Shown: positions 46,762-60,695, counted from the first letter of the stretch. The stretch is 64,000 nt of DNA from Cyclaneusma minus (GCA_037179335.1 JAKZHN010000005.1:1116001-1180000); one strand, 5' to 3'. The notes: generated by a model not told the origin, from the sequence alone. Translations and numbers: made by a program.

Positions 46762-48993
46762 AGCTATTCTAGTCTTTTTAAATATAATACAATGTTTTTT
46801 ATACTTTTGTTTTATACCCTCATATTTATTTATTTTTAATAAATTATAAGCCTAAAATTGCATAAGCTTTTAAATAAATAATTAATATTATTTTAATTAA
46901 TTCTTTAATATTATTTCAATAAAAACTTTGCATTTTAGTATTTCTTTTTCCAATATTATAATCCATTGCAAAACAATTAAAATTAATATAAAGGTTTCTT
47001 TATATTTACTCCTTTATTAATACTATTATAATATTTTATAAAATAAATTAAAATTAATAAAATAATCCCTTTATAATTTACCCGGCTAATTTAAAAGCCA
47101 CTTTGCTAATTGTTTTTAAAAACTAAATAAAAACTACTATAATAATATTTTCTTTATTATGTTTTCCTTTTTCTTTAGCCAATTGCTTTTATTTTTATAT
47201 TTGCCAATATATTCAATAATAAAAAGACCAAAAGAGCCTTTTTAATATTATTAAACATCAATTATAAAATTTAATTTCGCAATATAAAAATCCATTTTAA
47301 TAAAAAACACATATAATTTATTATTAAAAAAACTATTTCTAAATACGCTAATATTATTTCTGCTTTTAAAATTATTAATAAAAATAGCGCATTTTGTATT
47401 AAATTTGGCATTTCGAACCCCAATTTAAAATTTATATTTTTTCCTATATTAATTAAAAATTAAATTAATAAATTTAGCAGCGAATTTAAAAAACTTATTT
47501 ATTGGCTAAAATAAAAAAACCATTTTAAATATTAGAAATATAAAAAGATATAAGAAAACCAAAGCCAAAATTATTACTTTTTTATTTAAAAGCCTTTTTA
47601 ATTTTTTTTAATAAATATAATATTGCTAAAAATTTATAAAACTATTTGTTTTAAAAAAATATTAATACCATTTTTAATTTAATATATATTATTAAAATCC
47701 AAATTCTTCTTTAAAATAAAAACACTATTATTTGCTTTGCTTAAAATACAATTTGCAAATTTTAATGCAAATTGGTATTTGCTAATAAATCCTATACCGG
47801 TGCTTCTAGCAATAAAATTTTATTTTTTTATTTTAGCCAAGCCTTTTTTAATAACTACACTATTATAATTAATATTTTTATATTAATTAATACTATATAA
47901 AAAAAAACAAAAAAAACAAAAAAACAATAGCATCTATTAATTGGTAATAGCAAAACCCATGCTTTTGCTGCTAAAGCCGGAACGCAATTTTAATAAAATA
48001 AAATTAATAAAATTAATTTTTGCGATTTTTGCAATAGCGTTGATTTAATTTGCAATTGTTCTAAAAAAAAGCTATAATAATTTTTTTCCTTATTAATTAA
48101 CGCCTAGTTCGCAATTTTAAATTCCTTTTTAAAATAAAGCCTTATAATTATTGCTTTTGCTTCCGCTTTAATTTTCCAAAATATTACTATTGTTGTTTTT
48201 TTATTATTATTTCCTTTTTAAACAAGCTTATTATAATAATGCCAAAAATTAAAAAAGAAATAAAAAACTCGCTTTGCTAATAAATTTGGTAAAACATTCA
48301 GCGATTACGTTGCCAAAATTAATAATAATTCCAAAAATAATAATGCCGCTAAAACTTTATTTAATTTCAAAAATAAAAAAATTGCTTATATTAGCTATAA
48401 ATTAATTAATAACGCCATTTCTTTTTATTTAGGCTTTAAATATTAATGCATTATTATATATATTTAATTAATGCTTTTTTTAATTAATTAAAAACAAAAT
48501 ATTATAAAAATTAATAAAGAAATACTATAAGCTATTTATTAAAATACTGCAATAATTAAATATTTAAATAAATTATTATTATTATCAAAAAATACTTTTC
48601 TTATTTTAAACTATAAAACTAATTTAATTATAAGCCGAAAATTATACATAACTGGTTTATTAAATTCTTTTAATAAATTCTTTTCAAAAATAAATTAAGC
48701 AATTAAATTATTAATGCCATTATAAATTATAAATTATATATTATATTTAATATAAGGCAAAAATACAAAAGCTATACTTTTATTATTAAAATAAATACTA
48801 TTATAATTAATGCTTTTTTTATAATTTCCTCCCCTTTTTTTAAAGCCTTTAAATTTTATATTTTTTAATTTATAGTATAAAAAACTCTGCTATTTTAATA
48901 ATGCTATAATTGGCAATATTTATAAAATTACTATATTGGCAAAATTTATTAAAATTTCTTTTTCAGCTAATTAAAAAGCTTATTAAATATATA
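46762..48993. other. Degraded AT-rich repeat between the two Gypsy elements
   Basis: No readable domain on either strand. A pyrimidine run (CCTCCCCTTTTTTTAAA, about 48827-48843) would be a purine tract on the minus strand, so a minus-oriented element remnant is possible. Confidence 0.4.
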
Positions 48994-48998
48994 CTTTT

Positions 48999-49201
48999 TA
49001 TAACGGCCTTAGGCCGCCACCACCTACGCTGCGGACGTCCGTAATCACGTAACCGGACCGTAGCTAGCTCTGGTCCGTCCCTATTTATATATTAAGCTTT
49101 CCAAAGCTTTTTAAAATTTCTTTCCTTTTTTATAGCAATGAATACTTATTAATAGCATTTTTTATTTGGCTTAATTTAAAACAGAAATCCAGCCCGTAAT
49201 A
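48999..49201 (+). repeat. 5' LTR of Gypsy element 2, GC-rich copy
   Basis: Retains many C and G (GGCCGCCACCACCTACGCTG, GGACGTCCG, AACCGGACCG), unlike everything around it. It ends CCCGTAATA against TCGTGATA in the 3' copy. Confidence 0.8.
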
Positions 49202-52079
49202 ATTTTATTGCTATTCTATTTTACGGATCGTTATTTAATATTTTAAAAGTTTTTGATTTCGTTAATATATAATTAATTTTAAGCCTAATTTTATAAGCTC
49301 GCAATATCGAATTTTAAATAATTTCATTTTTCCAATTTATAATGAAATTCCGGCTTATATATTTCTTGCTTTTAAAATTTGCGCAAAATTTATTTTAAAA
49401 GCATTTTTAAATAAAAATTATAAAAATAAAAAGCCTTTAATTATTTCGAGGCCTTTAAAAAACAGCAGTATTTAAAAATTAAATTTATTAAAAACTGCAA
49501 TAATAATATATTTGCTTTTGCCTTTAAAAAATGCATCCCGGGATTATTTTCCTTTAATAGTTAGCCTAATTTGAAAAATAAAAAACATTCCTTATTTTAA
49601 AATAAAACTTTTAATGCTTGCGCTTAAAAACAGCGTTTTGCTTGGAATAATAATAAGCTAAATAATAATAACAAGCTTTTTATTATTTATCAAAAATTTA
49701 ATAATTTAGCCAAGTAATTTAAAAAGGCCTTTAATAATATATTTATAAACTTTAAAAAGCAGCTTTGGAAATTGGCTAATATTTAGCAATAAAAGCCCCG
49801 CCAATTTTGCCCCTTTTTATTTTGGTTTTTGGCCTTTAGCAATTAAATGCAAATGCTAAATATCAGCTTTAATAAAGCTATTTCCGGATTTAATAATAAA
49901 TTTGATATTAATATTAGCATTAGCGGATTTTTTAATAGCAGCGTTTTTAATTTTATTGCGGACAATATTAACAATAATATTAATATATTTTATAATAATA
50001 AATTTGTCCAGCTTTTATAAAATCTGCTTTATAATGCCCTTTTTATTATTTTAAAATTTTTTCCAATTCTAATAAATTAAATAATAATTTTAAATTTAAA
50101 TTTAAAGCTTAATATATTATTATTAAATTTAAAGCTTGCTATTAACTATAATTACTTTCCTAATTTTTGGTTTAAATTTGCCTATATTATTAGCTATATT
50201 AAAAATAAAACCAATTATACCTTGCAATTAAAATATATTCCTGGTGCTAAAATTTATTTAGTTTTTTAGAAAAACTCTTTCTAAAAGTCATTTTTAATTT
50301 ACTAATTAAAAGATTTAATGCCCATTGCTATTATATTGGCTGTATAATAAAAAAGGGTAAAAATTTCAATTTGTTTTATTTTAATTTGCACTATAACGCT
50401 TAATTAAATAATATGCTTAATTTCGATATTTTGGCTAATTTATTTAATTAGTTTTCCATTAAATTAATAATTGCCATTATTTTTATAATTTATTTCTATT
50501 GATCTTTTGAAAAAGCGCGTATTTTATATTATCATACGGTTTAAAATATTGCAATTAAAAATAAAATTTAGCGCTTTTTAAATAATTAAAAATCCGGCCG
50601 CAATAATAATAAGCAAAAATAAAAAAAAAGCAATAATAGCGGCAATGCTAAAAAAAACAATTTTAATGGCGATAATAGCGGTAACGGCTATTACATATGT
50701 TAAAACCGTAGGGATTTGCAAAGATTTAATGCTAAAAAAAATAAAAAATAAAGATTATTTAAAAATAACGTGCTTTAAATATTATTAAATTGGCTATATA
50801 AAATAGAATTATTTAAATAATAAAATATTTATAAAAAGAACCCCAGATTTAAATAAGCGAAAGCAAAAGCGTATTTAATTTCGAGTTAGGAAATAATATT
50901 ATTTAAAAAGAATCTCCCCTTTAAATACTATTGCTAAATTGTTTATAAATATTATATCTATAAATTTTAGTAATATTATTGGCGACAAAAGATTTATAAT
51001 TTTATATATATTAAAAGATTACAAATTTTTAATTTAATTTAATGCCTTTATTAATAACAAAGCCTAATTATTATATTTTATAACTATTAATATAGCTAAA
51101 TAATTAATTATTTTTATATACCTTATTTAATCCCTAAATAAAGCTATTTTCGTTTAAAGGTATAATAATAATAAAGCATTTTCTATATTATTTTATATTT
51201 TTCTTAATTTAATATTTAATAATTGCAATTTTTTTTATCTTTTTTGCCTAATTATTAAATTTAAATTATATAAATCTTTATTTGATTTTAAATAGCAAAG
51301 AAATTTTTAAACATTATTAAGTTCTTATTATTATTATTTATATTGGCCGGTATATTTTAAAAGCAAAGCGATTTATAATTGCCAGCTTTTAATTTTTTTT
51401 TAAAGCCAAAACTTTAAAAAAGGCTAAATGGAAAATTAAAGCGGCCTAGTAAAATAAAAACGGCTTAATATAATATAAATTCAAATGTATAACATAATAT
51501 AATTAAAGCATTATAATATAATATATTATAATAGGTTTTAAAGCCAGTTTTTATATACCGGATTATAATTTATAAAGCCCTATAAAAAATAAATTAAAAC
51601 TTGGCCTAATTTTTTTAAAAAGAAAATAAAGCTCTAGCGCCAAAATAAATAAATAAAACTTAAATTTAAAAATATGTTAATTTCTTTTTTGAAAATATCC
51701 CCGCTTTAAATATATATATAATTTTTATAAATGATATATAATAAAACTTGAAATTTTTTTTAAAAAAAATGCTATTGTTTTTACTTATTTTTTATATAAA
51801 ATTAATAAAAAGCTAAAAGCCAAAAAGCTGCTAAAAAAATAGAAAATAATAATAATGCTTTTCTTTTTTTTTAAAAAAAAGCTGGATAAAGCAATTTATA
51901 TTTTTTCCAAGCAAGCTTTAAATTAATTGCTAAATTAAAAATTGCATAATGCAAAAATCAAGCTAAAAAAGCCGGAAGGGAAATTTTTATTTTTGAGTTA
52001 ATATTATATTAAAAAGCCAATTAAAGCTTATTGGAAAATATTTGCAAAATAATTTAATTAAAAGTTTTACTAAATTAAT

Positions 52080-52590
52080 ATTTTTTATTAAAAAACCTAA
52101 AAACGCTATGCTTTTATATAAATTATTAAAAGCTTAATAAAATTATTAAAAAGAATTGTTATTTATTTTTGTTATTTAAGGAAATTTTATTCAAGCTTAA
52201 TAAAGCTAAATATTTTATTAAAATTAGTATTTAATAAGCTTTTTATTAAATTTGCATAAATGCTATTAGCTAGAAATATATTTTTCTTTATATAAAAAGG
52301 AAAATTTATAAATATAAAATACTATTATTTAAACTAATTAATAAACCGGCAATGTTTTAGCAATATATTAATAATATATTGTTTAATTTATTAAATATGA
52401 TTTATACAGCTTTTATTAATAATATTTTTATGTATAGCAATAATTTTGCTTAATATAAAAAAACGTTTTAAAAATATTATCTAAGCCTAAAACTGTAAAA
52501 TTGCAACCCAATATTAAAAAATATAAAGTTTTTATAATAAAAACCAAATATTTAAACTATATTATTTTTTGGGCGAAATTTATATTACTT
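52080..52590 (+). pseudogene. Gypsy reverse transcriptase remnant of element 2
   Basis: Reads FIKKPKNAMLLYKLL-like, KKNCYLFLLF, then QYINNILFNLLNMIYTAFIN with NIFMYSNN. The last part is the YxDD region with both Asp replaced by Asn. Multiple stops. Confidence 0.75.
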
Positions 52591-52978
52591 TGGAGAAAAT
52601 ATCGGCTATTGAAAATTAACAGCAATTTTAGAAAAAAACCAAATTAAAAAGACCCAATTATTTTTAAAATTTTAAAACTTTTATTAAATATTTATCAAAA
52701 ATTGTAACTAATTGTTATATTTTTTAAATTATCTAATTTATAAAAATTATATTTTAAAATAAATAAATAAATGCCAAAAAATATTTAATAAATTAAAAAA
52801 GGTTTTATTATTAGCGCCAATTTGTGTTAATTATATTTTTAGGTATAAATGCAAATTAAACATTAATATATTAAATAAAGTAATTAGAAAAATGTTTTTT
52901 TTAAAAATGTTCCAATAAATCTTAATACCCAATTTTTAATTTTTTTTAAAATTATAAATAAGCATTAACTAAATTACG

Positions 52979-53175
52979 AAATTTATAATAAAAAATTACC
53001 AGCTATTATTTTATTTTCTCTATATCAGAAAATCTATTTATTAAAAACTTTTTAAGAAATTTGAAAAATCAGCAATTATAAGGCTTTAAAATAATTTATA
53101 ATATTAAAGGCTTTTAATATTTAGCAAGCGCGCTAATAATCGTTTTTTAGCAAATATTATTTTAGGATTAAATAT
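52979..53175 (+). pseudogene. Gypsy RNase H remnant of element 2
   Basis: A worn match, across stops and frame noise, to the Gypsy RNase H block YDKELLAI...CFEEWR...L.DHKNL...RQ.RW.EFL. Visible pieces are KFIIKNYQLL and FSKRANNRFLANIILGLN. Confidence 0.55.
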
Positions 53176-54277
53176 AAGCGAGGATTTTTAAATAAAGCCA
53201 ATTTCCTAATTTAATAAACGCAAAATCTAGATTAACTTACCGCTATAAAAGTTCTAAATTATACATATATAATATTGCTAGAAAAATACTTAAATTACGA
53301 AATTATTTAGAATTTGCAATTAAACGCAATTGCTTTTTTTAATTTAGCGCTAATTAAGCCTTTATAAATTAAGCTAATTAATAAATTGCTTTAAACCAAT
53401 TAATAAGCAAATAAAAATAAAAAAAACTATTAAGCGACTAAAAATATAATGGAAGTTTTAAATTTAATAAATTCCGCAATTTTAATATGAAAAATAATTT
53501 AATGTTATATAAAAAATAATCAATTATTTTATTAGTTGGTATTTTATAAATTAAGCTTATAGCAAAAATATATAATAATATTTAAATAATTTATTGTAGC
53601 CGTACCAAAACTTGCAAATTAATTTAAAAGCATTATTAATAATTGTTTTTAGCAATATTAATTGCTATATCAAAAATTAGAAGTTTTATATAAAAGCTAA
53701 AATATTACAAAATAAAACGCCAAATTTATTAAATCGGCTATTAGCTTTAAATTAATTTTAGTAATATATAATAATCGATTTTTATTATATACCAAAAAGC
53801 AAAAACGGCTTTAACATTATAATAATTATAATTTATTAATTTAGCAAAAGGGTTTTTATAATGCTTTATTTTTGAATAATAAATATACGCAAAGCTGCAT
53901 AAATTTGTTATATAGTTATATATTATATTTATAAAACTCCTAAAATTATTATATTAAACCAAAAGTTATAATTTATTTTGGATTTTTAAAAAGAGTTTAT
54001 AAAAATATTTACTATAGCAATTTGTTTTTTATTAGCCTACCAGCTATAAATAAATAATTAAATTAAAATTAAAAACACTAATTTAAATTTATAATTAATG
54101 TTTTTTATTAATTAATTTTAAAATAATTAGCCAAAATAATTACCCTTTATAAATATAGCAATTACAACGCTATTGCAAAAATTAACTAATATAAGCCCGA
54201 TCAAAATAAAAATAAAATATAAGCTATATATAAATACTAAACCGGAATAATGCAATTAAATAATAAATTTATTAAAG

Positions 54278-54494
54278 TGCCCCCGCGTCGGTCCGAACCG
54301 GAATGGTGCGGGCCCTGAGCTTATAAAGCTCCGGGCATGGGACCTATTTATATCCCTGGCACGTTTATATAAGCGAGGAAGCTATTTATATATTTGGTAT
54401 TATAAAATAGCTTTTTCTTTTTCTAATTGCTTAATTTATTTAAAAGAATTAATATATATTGGTTTCTAATAAATTATAATTACCGGTATATAAT
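54278..54494 (+). repeat. 5' LTR of the Copia element
   Basis: A GC-rich start (GCCCCCGCGTCGGTCCGAAC) contrasts with its surroundings. It holds a TATA-like TATTTATATCCC and a polyadenylation-like AATAAA near its end. Confidence 0.75.
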
Positions 54495-55959
54495 ATTATA
54501 TTAATAACATTGCAAATATTATATTTGCAATTCTTTTATATAAATGCTATTTTTGCTATTAAATAAATAAAAAAATTGCAAATGCTATATTTATATTAAT
54601 AAATAATAATTTTGCAAGTACTAGATTTGCAATTAATAAAAGCTATATTTGCAATATTCATTATTATTTTAAAATTATTTTAAAAATCTAAAAAAACCAA
54701 TTAAGCTTTGCTATTAAATTGTTTCTCCTTTTTGCCATTATATTATTATTTATATATTATAATATAAAACAGGCCGCTTTTATTTTTATCTATAATAATT
54801 AATATAATTAATTTATTATAATAAAAGTATATTTTCAAAATAAAAAGCTTTAATATATTATAAATACTATATTAAATAATTATAAAAATAAAGCCAATAT
54901 TATAATCAATAAAAGCTAATAAATCGTTATTAAAAATTAATTAAAAGCAAAATATCTGGCCAATACTTTTAAAGCTTGCTATTAAATTTATATTTGTTTT
55001 AATTAGCTAAAAAAAGAATTAATATAAAATATTATTTTGCAAATATACAAAAGTGTTTTAAAACTAAATATTAAACAATTATTAATTTTATTATAAATTT
55101 TATTATATATATTAAAGCTATCTTTTTTATTATTATTTTTTGGCTTTTTTGCAAATTATATTACCATTAAAAGTATCGCTATTAATCAAAGCAATTTTAA
55201 TATAACTAAAAACAATAAATAAAAAAAATTAAATTTAAAAGAAAAAGCAGTTTATATTGCCTAATTTTGGAAAAATAAAAATGGTAAATAAAAAGCTCTA
55301 ATATTTTACAGCAATTATTAATTATTTGAAAATAGCAATAGCAATGGCGATAATATTTTAATATTGCTGGCTACATTTCTTTTATAAAAATCCGGAATAT
55401 AAAGTTAATAAATGGCTTTTTTGTCTAATAATTAAAAAAAAAATTAAAAGATTTTTTTAAAAGATATTATTAAGCCAATTACAGCTTTTAAAAAGGAACA
55501 AACTTATTTAGCTATTATAGAAAAATGATTGGCCGCAAATATAGCCGCAAATTTAAATTTTAATCTCGAAAACAAAAAGAAAATACGGGTTATATTATTT
55601 AAAATTTTATTAATTATATTAATAAAAAAATTAATACCATATTATATATAAATAATTTTTATTGATTTATTAAACTTATAATGCCTTATACTTAAAAGGC
55701 TATTGAAAAAAACATTTATATTTTAATTAAATTAATATTTTTTTTTAAAAAAGTTTTATATATTTTAAGGCTTGATATTAATTTATTTTCGGGAAGGAAA
55801 ATATATTAAAGAAGCTTATTAGGCAATTTTAATAATTGTACTATATATTTTAAAAGCCCAATTAATTAGGAATTTATTTTAAAAGCTTTTATATAAAAAG
55901 AATTATATATTATAAATTTTATAACTAATTTAAATTTGTTTATATTGGCAATTAAATAT

Positions 55960-56252
55960 ATTAAAAATATTAAAAATATTAAAAATATTTTAGCTATTTT
56001 AGCTATTTTAGCTATTTTAGCTATTTTAGCTATTTTAGCTATTTTAGCAATTAAAATTAGTAAAATTAGTAAAATTAGTAAAATTAGTAAAATTAGTAAA
56101 ATTAGTAAAATTAGTAAAATTAGTAAAATTAGTAAAATTAGTAAAATTAGTAAAATTAGTAAAATTAGTAAAATTAGTAAAATTACTAAAATTACTAAAA
56201 TTACTAAAATTACTAAAATTACTAAAATTACTAAAATTACTAAAATTACTAT
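55960..56252. repeat. Four successive 9-bp tandem arrays
   Basis: In order: (ATATTAAAA) about 3 copies, (ATTTTAGCT) about 7, (AAAATTAGT) about 14 and (AAAATTACT) about 8, all with period 9. Because 9 is a multiple of 3, the stretch stays open on both strands (Ile-Leu-Ala, Lys-Ile-Ser and Lys-Ile-Thr repeats). The two resulting frames of 106 and 132 residues are artefacts, not genes. Confidence 0.9.
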
Positions 56253-58199
56253 ATAATAAGCCAATTTAAAAAAAAGCCAAATAATAATTTTAGCTTTAAA
56301 ATTATATTCTATATTATAAAGAATTGATGTATATAAGGCCCGCCAAAATTAAATGATTTTTTAATATAGTTAATATTAAAAACAAAATTATTTTTTTATT
56401 TATATTTTATTACTATAAAAATTACATAATAGAAGAAATAATTAATGAAATTTTTAAATTTTTGTTTTATATAAAGATAAATTGCTTAAATTATTTTTTA
56501 TAAATTTATATACCAACTATTATATAATAGAAATTTTAAATAATTATAGCCAAAAAGATATAAATATTATTATTTTAGTTGCAAACGGATATTTATAGCT
56601 ATTCTTTTATTTAATATAAAAAAATTAAATAAGAAATTTGAAACTATTAGATATAATAACGCTGGTAAATTAATTAAAAAAAAATTAAATATAAGCTAAT
56701 AGAGTTTATTTTTAAGATACCATTTTTTATTTATTTTGGCAAAACAGGCTTGCAAAGCAAATTATTTAAACCGCAAAAGGCAATATTATAGCTATATTAT
56801 ATAAAGCTTAATTATTTATTAAATTTTGGAAATTAATAGCTTAATTAAAATCCTATTTAAAAAACCGCATTAAATTTAGTTCGGAAATTAAAAATCGAAA
56901 AATAAAATTAAAAAAGGTATAAACTAGCAAGCTTGCTTTTATAAAATATATTTGAATTTAGGGCTGCAAAGCTTATCTTTATATTTTTTTAAAAAAATAC
57001 CAATTTATAAACGTTAAAACAAGATTTGTTTTTATTTTCGAAAATATATTTTAATTAATGATAATCCTAATATTATAAAGCAATTTTGGCTATATTATTT
57101 TTATTTAATAATAATAATTTATAATATAGTAATAAAATAAAATAAATAAATCCGTAATAGAACTTTTAATTTAAAGCCTTGAAATGATTTTAATAATTTA
57201 TAAGGCATTTTAAATATTTTACCCAAATATTTACCGCCTAGCAAATTAACCAAGGAATAATAAGCTAAATAAAAGGCTTAAAAAACCAAGCTTTTATAAA
57301 CTATATTTAAATTTAAAATAATCCGGGATTTAATGCCGGAAATAATTATTCCGGTATTTAATTTTCTTGTTTTTTATAAAAAACAAAACGGAGCTATTAT
57401 TTATTTTAAATTTGATAATTTGAAAAAGCCAACTATTATAAATTTGATTAATACCAATTACAATGTATTTATTATATTATAATATAATATACCGAAAACG
57501 CTTTAATATAATATATTTATTAAGCCATTAAATAGGCTAATCTTTTTATAAAATTTAACCTTTATAAATTTCCTTATTTTAAATACTTCATTTATTCCAA
57601 ATTTAATAAATCTCAATAATATTAATATTATATTAGCCCTTATTTTTAAAGCGGATAAAATAAATATTTATAATATTTATATTGCGGTTCCTATTTTATT
57701 TGGCCTATAAAAAATATTTAAAATTAATAGCCGCAGATATTTAAAATATAATATAACCAAAGCTAAAATTATTCATTAAAGCCGTTTTTGGAAGCTTTTA
57801 TTATAGCTATAATTATAAAAACAAAAAACAATTTATATAAATTTGCCTATTTAATAAATAAGATTTATAAAATTCCTATTTTTAGCAATTATAAAAAAGC
57901 CGGTTTTAATTTTTTATATAAGAATTAAATAAAAAAAAATCTATTATAAGGAAAATTATAGCATTAATAGCTAATAATATATAATTCAAAATTATTATAA
58001 ATGCCGCTTTTAATTTAAATTTTATTAAATAGGTGTTTATTATTAAACTCAATTTAAGTAATAGCATTAATAAATATAAAGCTTGGTTGATACCTCGGGA
58101 ATTCTTTTAAATTTATAAAAAGGATTTTTTAATATTTTCTTTCCTATTATTTAAAAAAAAAAATTTATCCTGGCAATTATAATTTAATAAAACCTTAAC

Positions 58200-58690
58200 T
58201 ACCATTACTTTAATATTGGAAACGCATTTATTAAAGCTAATGTAAAAAAATGAATATATTTGGCTTTTTTAAATAGCGTTATAATTAAGCTAAAAAAATA
58301 TTTTTTAATTAAATAAAATTTTATATAGGATAAAATAAATTGCCAGAAATTAGAATTGTATTTTAAAGGCCGAAACAATTAAGCTTAAATTTAAGCAAAA
58401 TTTTAGCAATCCTTATTTATTTATTTATAAAATTATAAATATCTTTTTTTTTCATTTATATTAACAATATTATTATAGCCGCTAAAAATACTAAAAAGCT
58501 AAATAATGTTTTTATTAGGCTTTTTTTTATAGCCAAGAATTTAGGGGAAATTAAGAAAATCCTAAATATACAAATTATTAAGAATAGGCTAGCCTAAATT
58601 TTATAAAACAATTAAAAGCAATATATTAAGAATTTTTATATTAAATTTGGATTTCCGCAAAACAAAAGTTAAAAAAAAATTATAGCCAAT
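58200..58690 (+). pseudogene. Copia reverse transcriptase remnant
   Basis: Reads NIGNAFIKANVKK, a stop, IYLAF, later SLFIYL, then FIYINNIIIAAKNTKKLNNV and FIAKNLGEIKKILNIQIIKN. These fit the Copia RT motifs DVENAFLNG-like, YVDDI (both Asp now Asn) and KDLGE-like. Stops are at codons expected from C-to-T change. Confidence 0.82.
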
Positions 58691-59593
58691 AAAAGCAAAG
58701 CAATTAAATTAGCTTAAAATAATAAAAAACGAATAGAAATTGTTTTTTTTTAAAAAACGCTAGGCAGAATAATATATATTATAACTTTTACCTAATTGGA
58801 TATTTGTTTTGCAGCTAAAGAATTAATATAATTTATAGCAAAATTTTAAAAATAATATAATATTGGTATGATATAATTGCTTTACTATTTGAAATTTATA
58901 GCTAGCTAAAAAATTAAATATAGCCTAAGCAAATTAAAAAAGTTATAAATTTATAATAATATATTTCATAAATTGCTATTAAATCAGAAAAGCATTAATA
59001 AATTTATAGCTAGATTATTTGGCGATTTTATTTTATAATTTAATTAAAAATAAAAAAGCATTGTAATATTTATTTGCAAAGCTAAATATATAGCAATTGC
59101 AGCTAATATTAAATAGAATTAATAAATAGCTTAAATTTTAAAAAATATAAAATTTGGAAAGCTAGTAAAGGAAAATTTATATCATATATAAAAAAAAGGG
59201 ATATTATTGCTTTTATAATTTCTTTTTAGCTTTATAAAAAAATTAAATATATTAATATAATATATTATTTTATTTGGAAATTTAAAAATATTTGGAAATA
59301 ATAAATGATTTATATTTAAATATAAAATATAATAGCGAATGGTTTTATTAAGCTTTTAAACCGGATTTAATTTACTAAATTTAAAAAGCTTTTAAAATTG
59401 GATATAGCTTTGGAGAAATAGGAAAAAAAAGGTATTAAATATAAGGGGAAATATTCTTTTTTTTAATTTGTTTTTATAAATAAAACTTTACGCTAAGGTA
59501 AAATTTTAATTGAATATAAAATTTTATACCAAAAGAAATTCGGTTTTAAAAAAGCTTAATTAAATAGCTATTAGGCTTAAAAAAATATTAAAA

Positions 59594-59812
59594 TACCCCC
59601 GTATTAATTTAAACCAAAATGGTACGGGCCCGGAGCTTATAAAGCTTCGGGCATGGAATTTATTTACGTCCCTGGCATATATATATAAGCAAGAAAGCCA
59701 CCTATATATTTGGTATTATAAAATAGCTTGCTTTTTTCCCTAATTGCTTAATATATTCAAAGGGACCAACCCGCGTTGGTTTTCAATAAACTCTATATTT
59801 AATGCTATTACA
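59594..59812 (+). repeat. 3' LTR of the Copia element
   Basis: Starts TACCCCCGTATTAA. The middle matches the 5' LTR (GGGCCCGGAGCTTATAAAGC). The downstream part (GGGACCAACCCGCGTTGG) is less mutated than in the 5' copy. Confidence 0.72.
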
Positions 59813-60491
59813 AAATTGCTAAAAACGCTATAAAAATCGCCCAATAGCTATAAATGGTTTAAGCAAATAAACGCTATTATATTATTAATTTTAATATTCA
59901 AAATTATATTTATATTATAATTAGGCATTAAAAGTCCTTATAGTCTAATTAAACATTAGCAAATAAAATAGCCGGATTTTGGAAAATCGTTAAAAAAAAG
60001 CTTGCTATTTTAATTTACCCGAAAATATTTAAATATATTTAATACTCTATTTTAATAAGCTATAATTAGCTAAATTAAACCCGCTTTTTAGGCAAATTAT
60101 AAAGCCCAAGCTATTAATAAAAATTAACAGCTATAAAAAATAAAAAGTTTTTAAAATTTTGAATTTGCAGCTATTAAAATAAAAGTTTTATTATTAAATA
60201 AATTAAAAATAATAATATAATTCCAATATTAAATAATATTTATATAAAAAATTCGAATATGCATTTATAAAGCGTAAATTTTTTTATAATGCTAATTTTT
60301 TAAAGCTAAGGCCTTTAAAGCTAAGGCCTTTAAAAAACTTGGGTAAATAGAAAATATATAATAAAGCATTAAAAATAAAAACAAAGCAACAAATTTATTA
60401 AAAACAAATATTATTTAAATAGCTTTAATATAAATATATTAAAAAAACAAAATTAAAAAAGCCTGCAAATAAGCCTTTTAGCCGGGGAGGA

Positions 60492-60695
60492 TATTATAAT
60501 AGCTTTAGGCCGCTATTATTTATATTGCGAATATTCGCAGCTATATAATCGAATTATAATTAGTTTTAATCCGTCCCTATTTATATATAAAGCTTTTTAA
60601 AGCTTTTTAAAAAACTTTGTTTTCTATAGTAATAGACATTTATTAATAGAGTTTTTTACTCGGCCTAATTTAAAGCGGAAATCCAGGTCGTGATA
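60492..60695 (+). repeat. 3' LTR of Gypsy element 2, heavily mutated copy
   Basis: Shares CCGTCCCTATTTATATAT and GGAAATCCAG blocks with the 5' copy. The GC-rich start is changed to GGCCGCTATTATTTATATTG, showing many C-to-T differences. Confidence 0.78.

Larger units (their letters stand above)
54278..59812 (+). mobile_element. Ty1/Copia LTR retrotransposon nested in Gypsy element 2
   Basis: About 5.5 kb. Both LTRs begin TGCCCCCG / TACCCCCG and share ATGGTRCGGGCCC, GAGCTTATAAAGCTYCGGGC and TATATTTGGTATTATAAAATAG. They end near 54494 and 59812; the exact ends and target duplication are blurred by mutation. A Copia-type reverse transcriptase remnant lies near the 3' end (58.2-58.7 kb). A possible integrase tail lies before it (about 56.9-57.3 kb), which is the Copia gene order. 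The position inside another element gives relative age: it is the younger insertion. Confidence 0.78.
48999..60695 (+). mobile_element. Ty3/Gypsy LTR retrotransposon 2, interrupted by a Copia element
   Basis: The LTRs at 48999-49201 and 60492-60695 share CGGCCTTAGGCCGC / AGCTTTAGGCCGC, CCGTCCCTATTTATATATTAAG-like and GCGGAAATCCAGGTCGTGAT-like blocks. CTTTT before and TTTTT after could be the target duplication. An RT remnant (52.08-52.59 kb) and an RNase H remnant (52.98-53.17 kb) are in Gypsy style. Removing the inserted Copia element (about 5.5 kb) leaves about 6.2 kb, a normal Gypsy length. A purine tract (GGGGAGGA) directly precedes the 3' LTR. Confidence 0.8.

Noticed and set aside
55866..56264. 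132- and 106-residue frames of Ile-Leu, Lys-Ile-Ser and Lys-Ile-Thr repeats
   Set aside because: They are translations of 9-bp satellites, which stay open because 9 is a multiple of 3.
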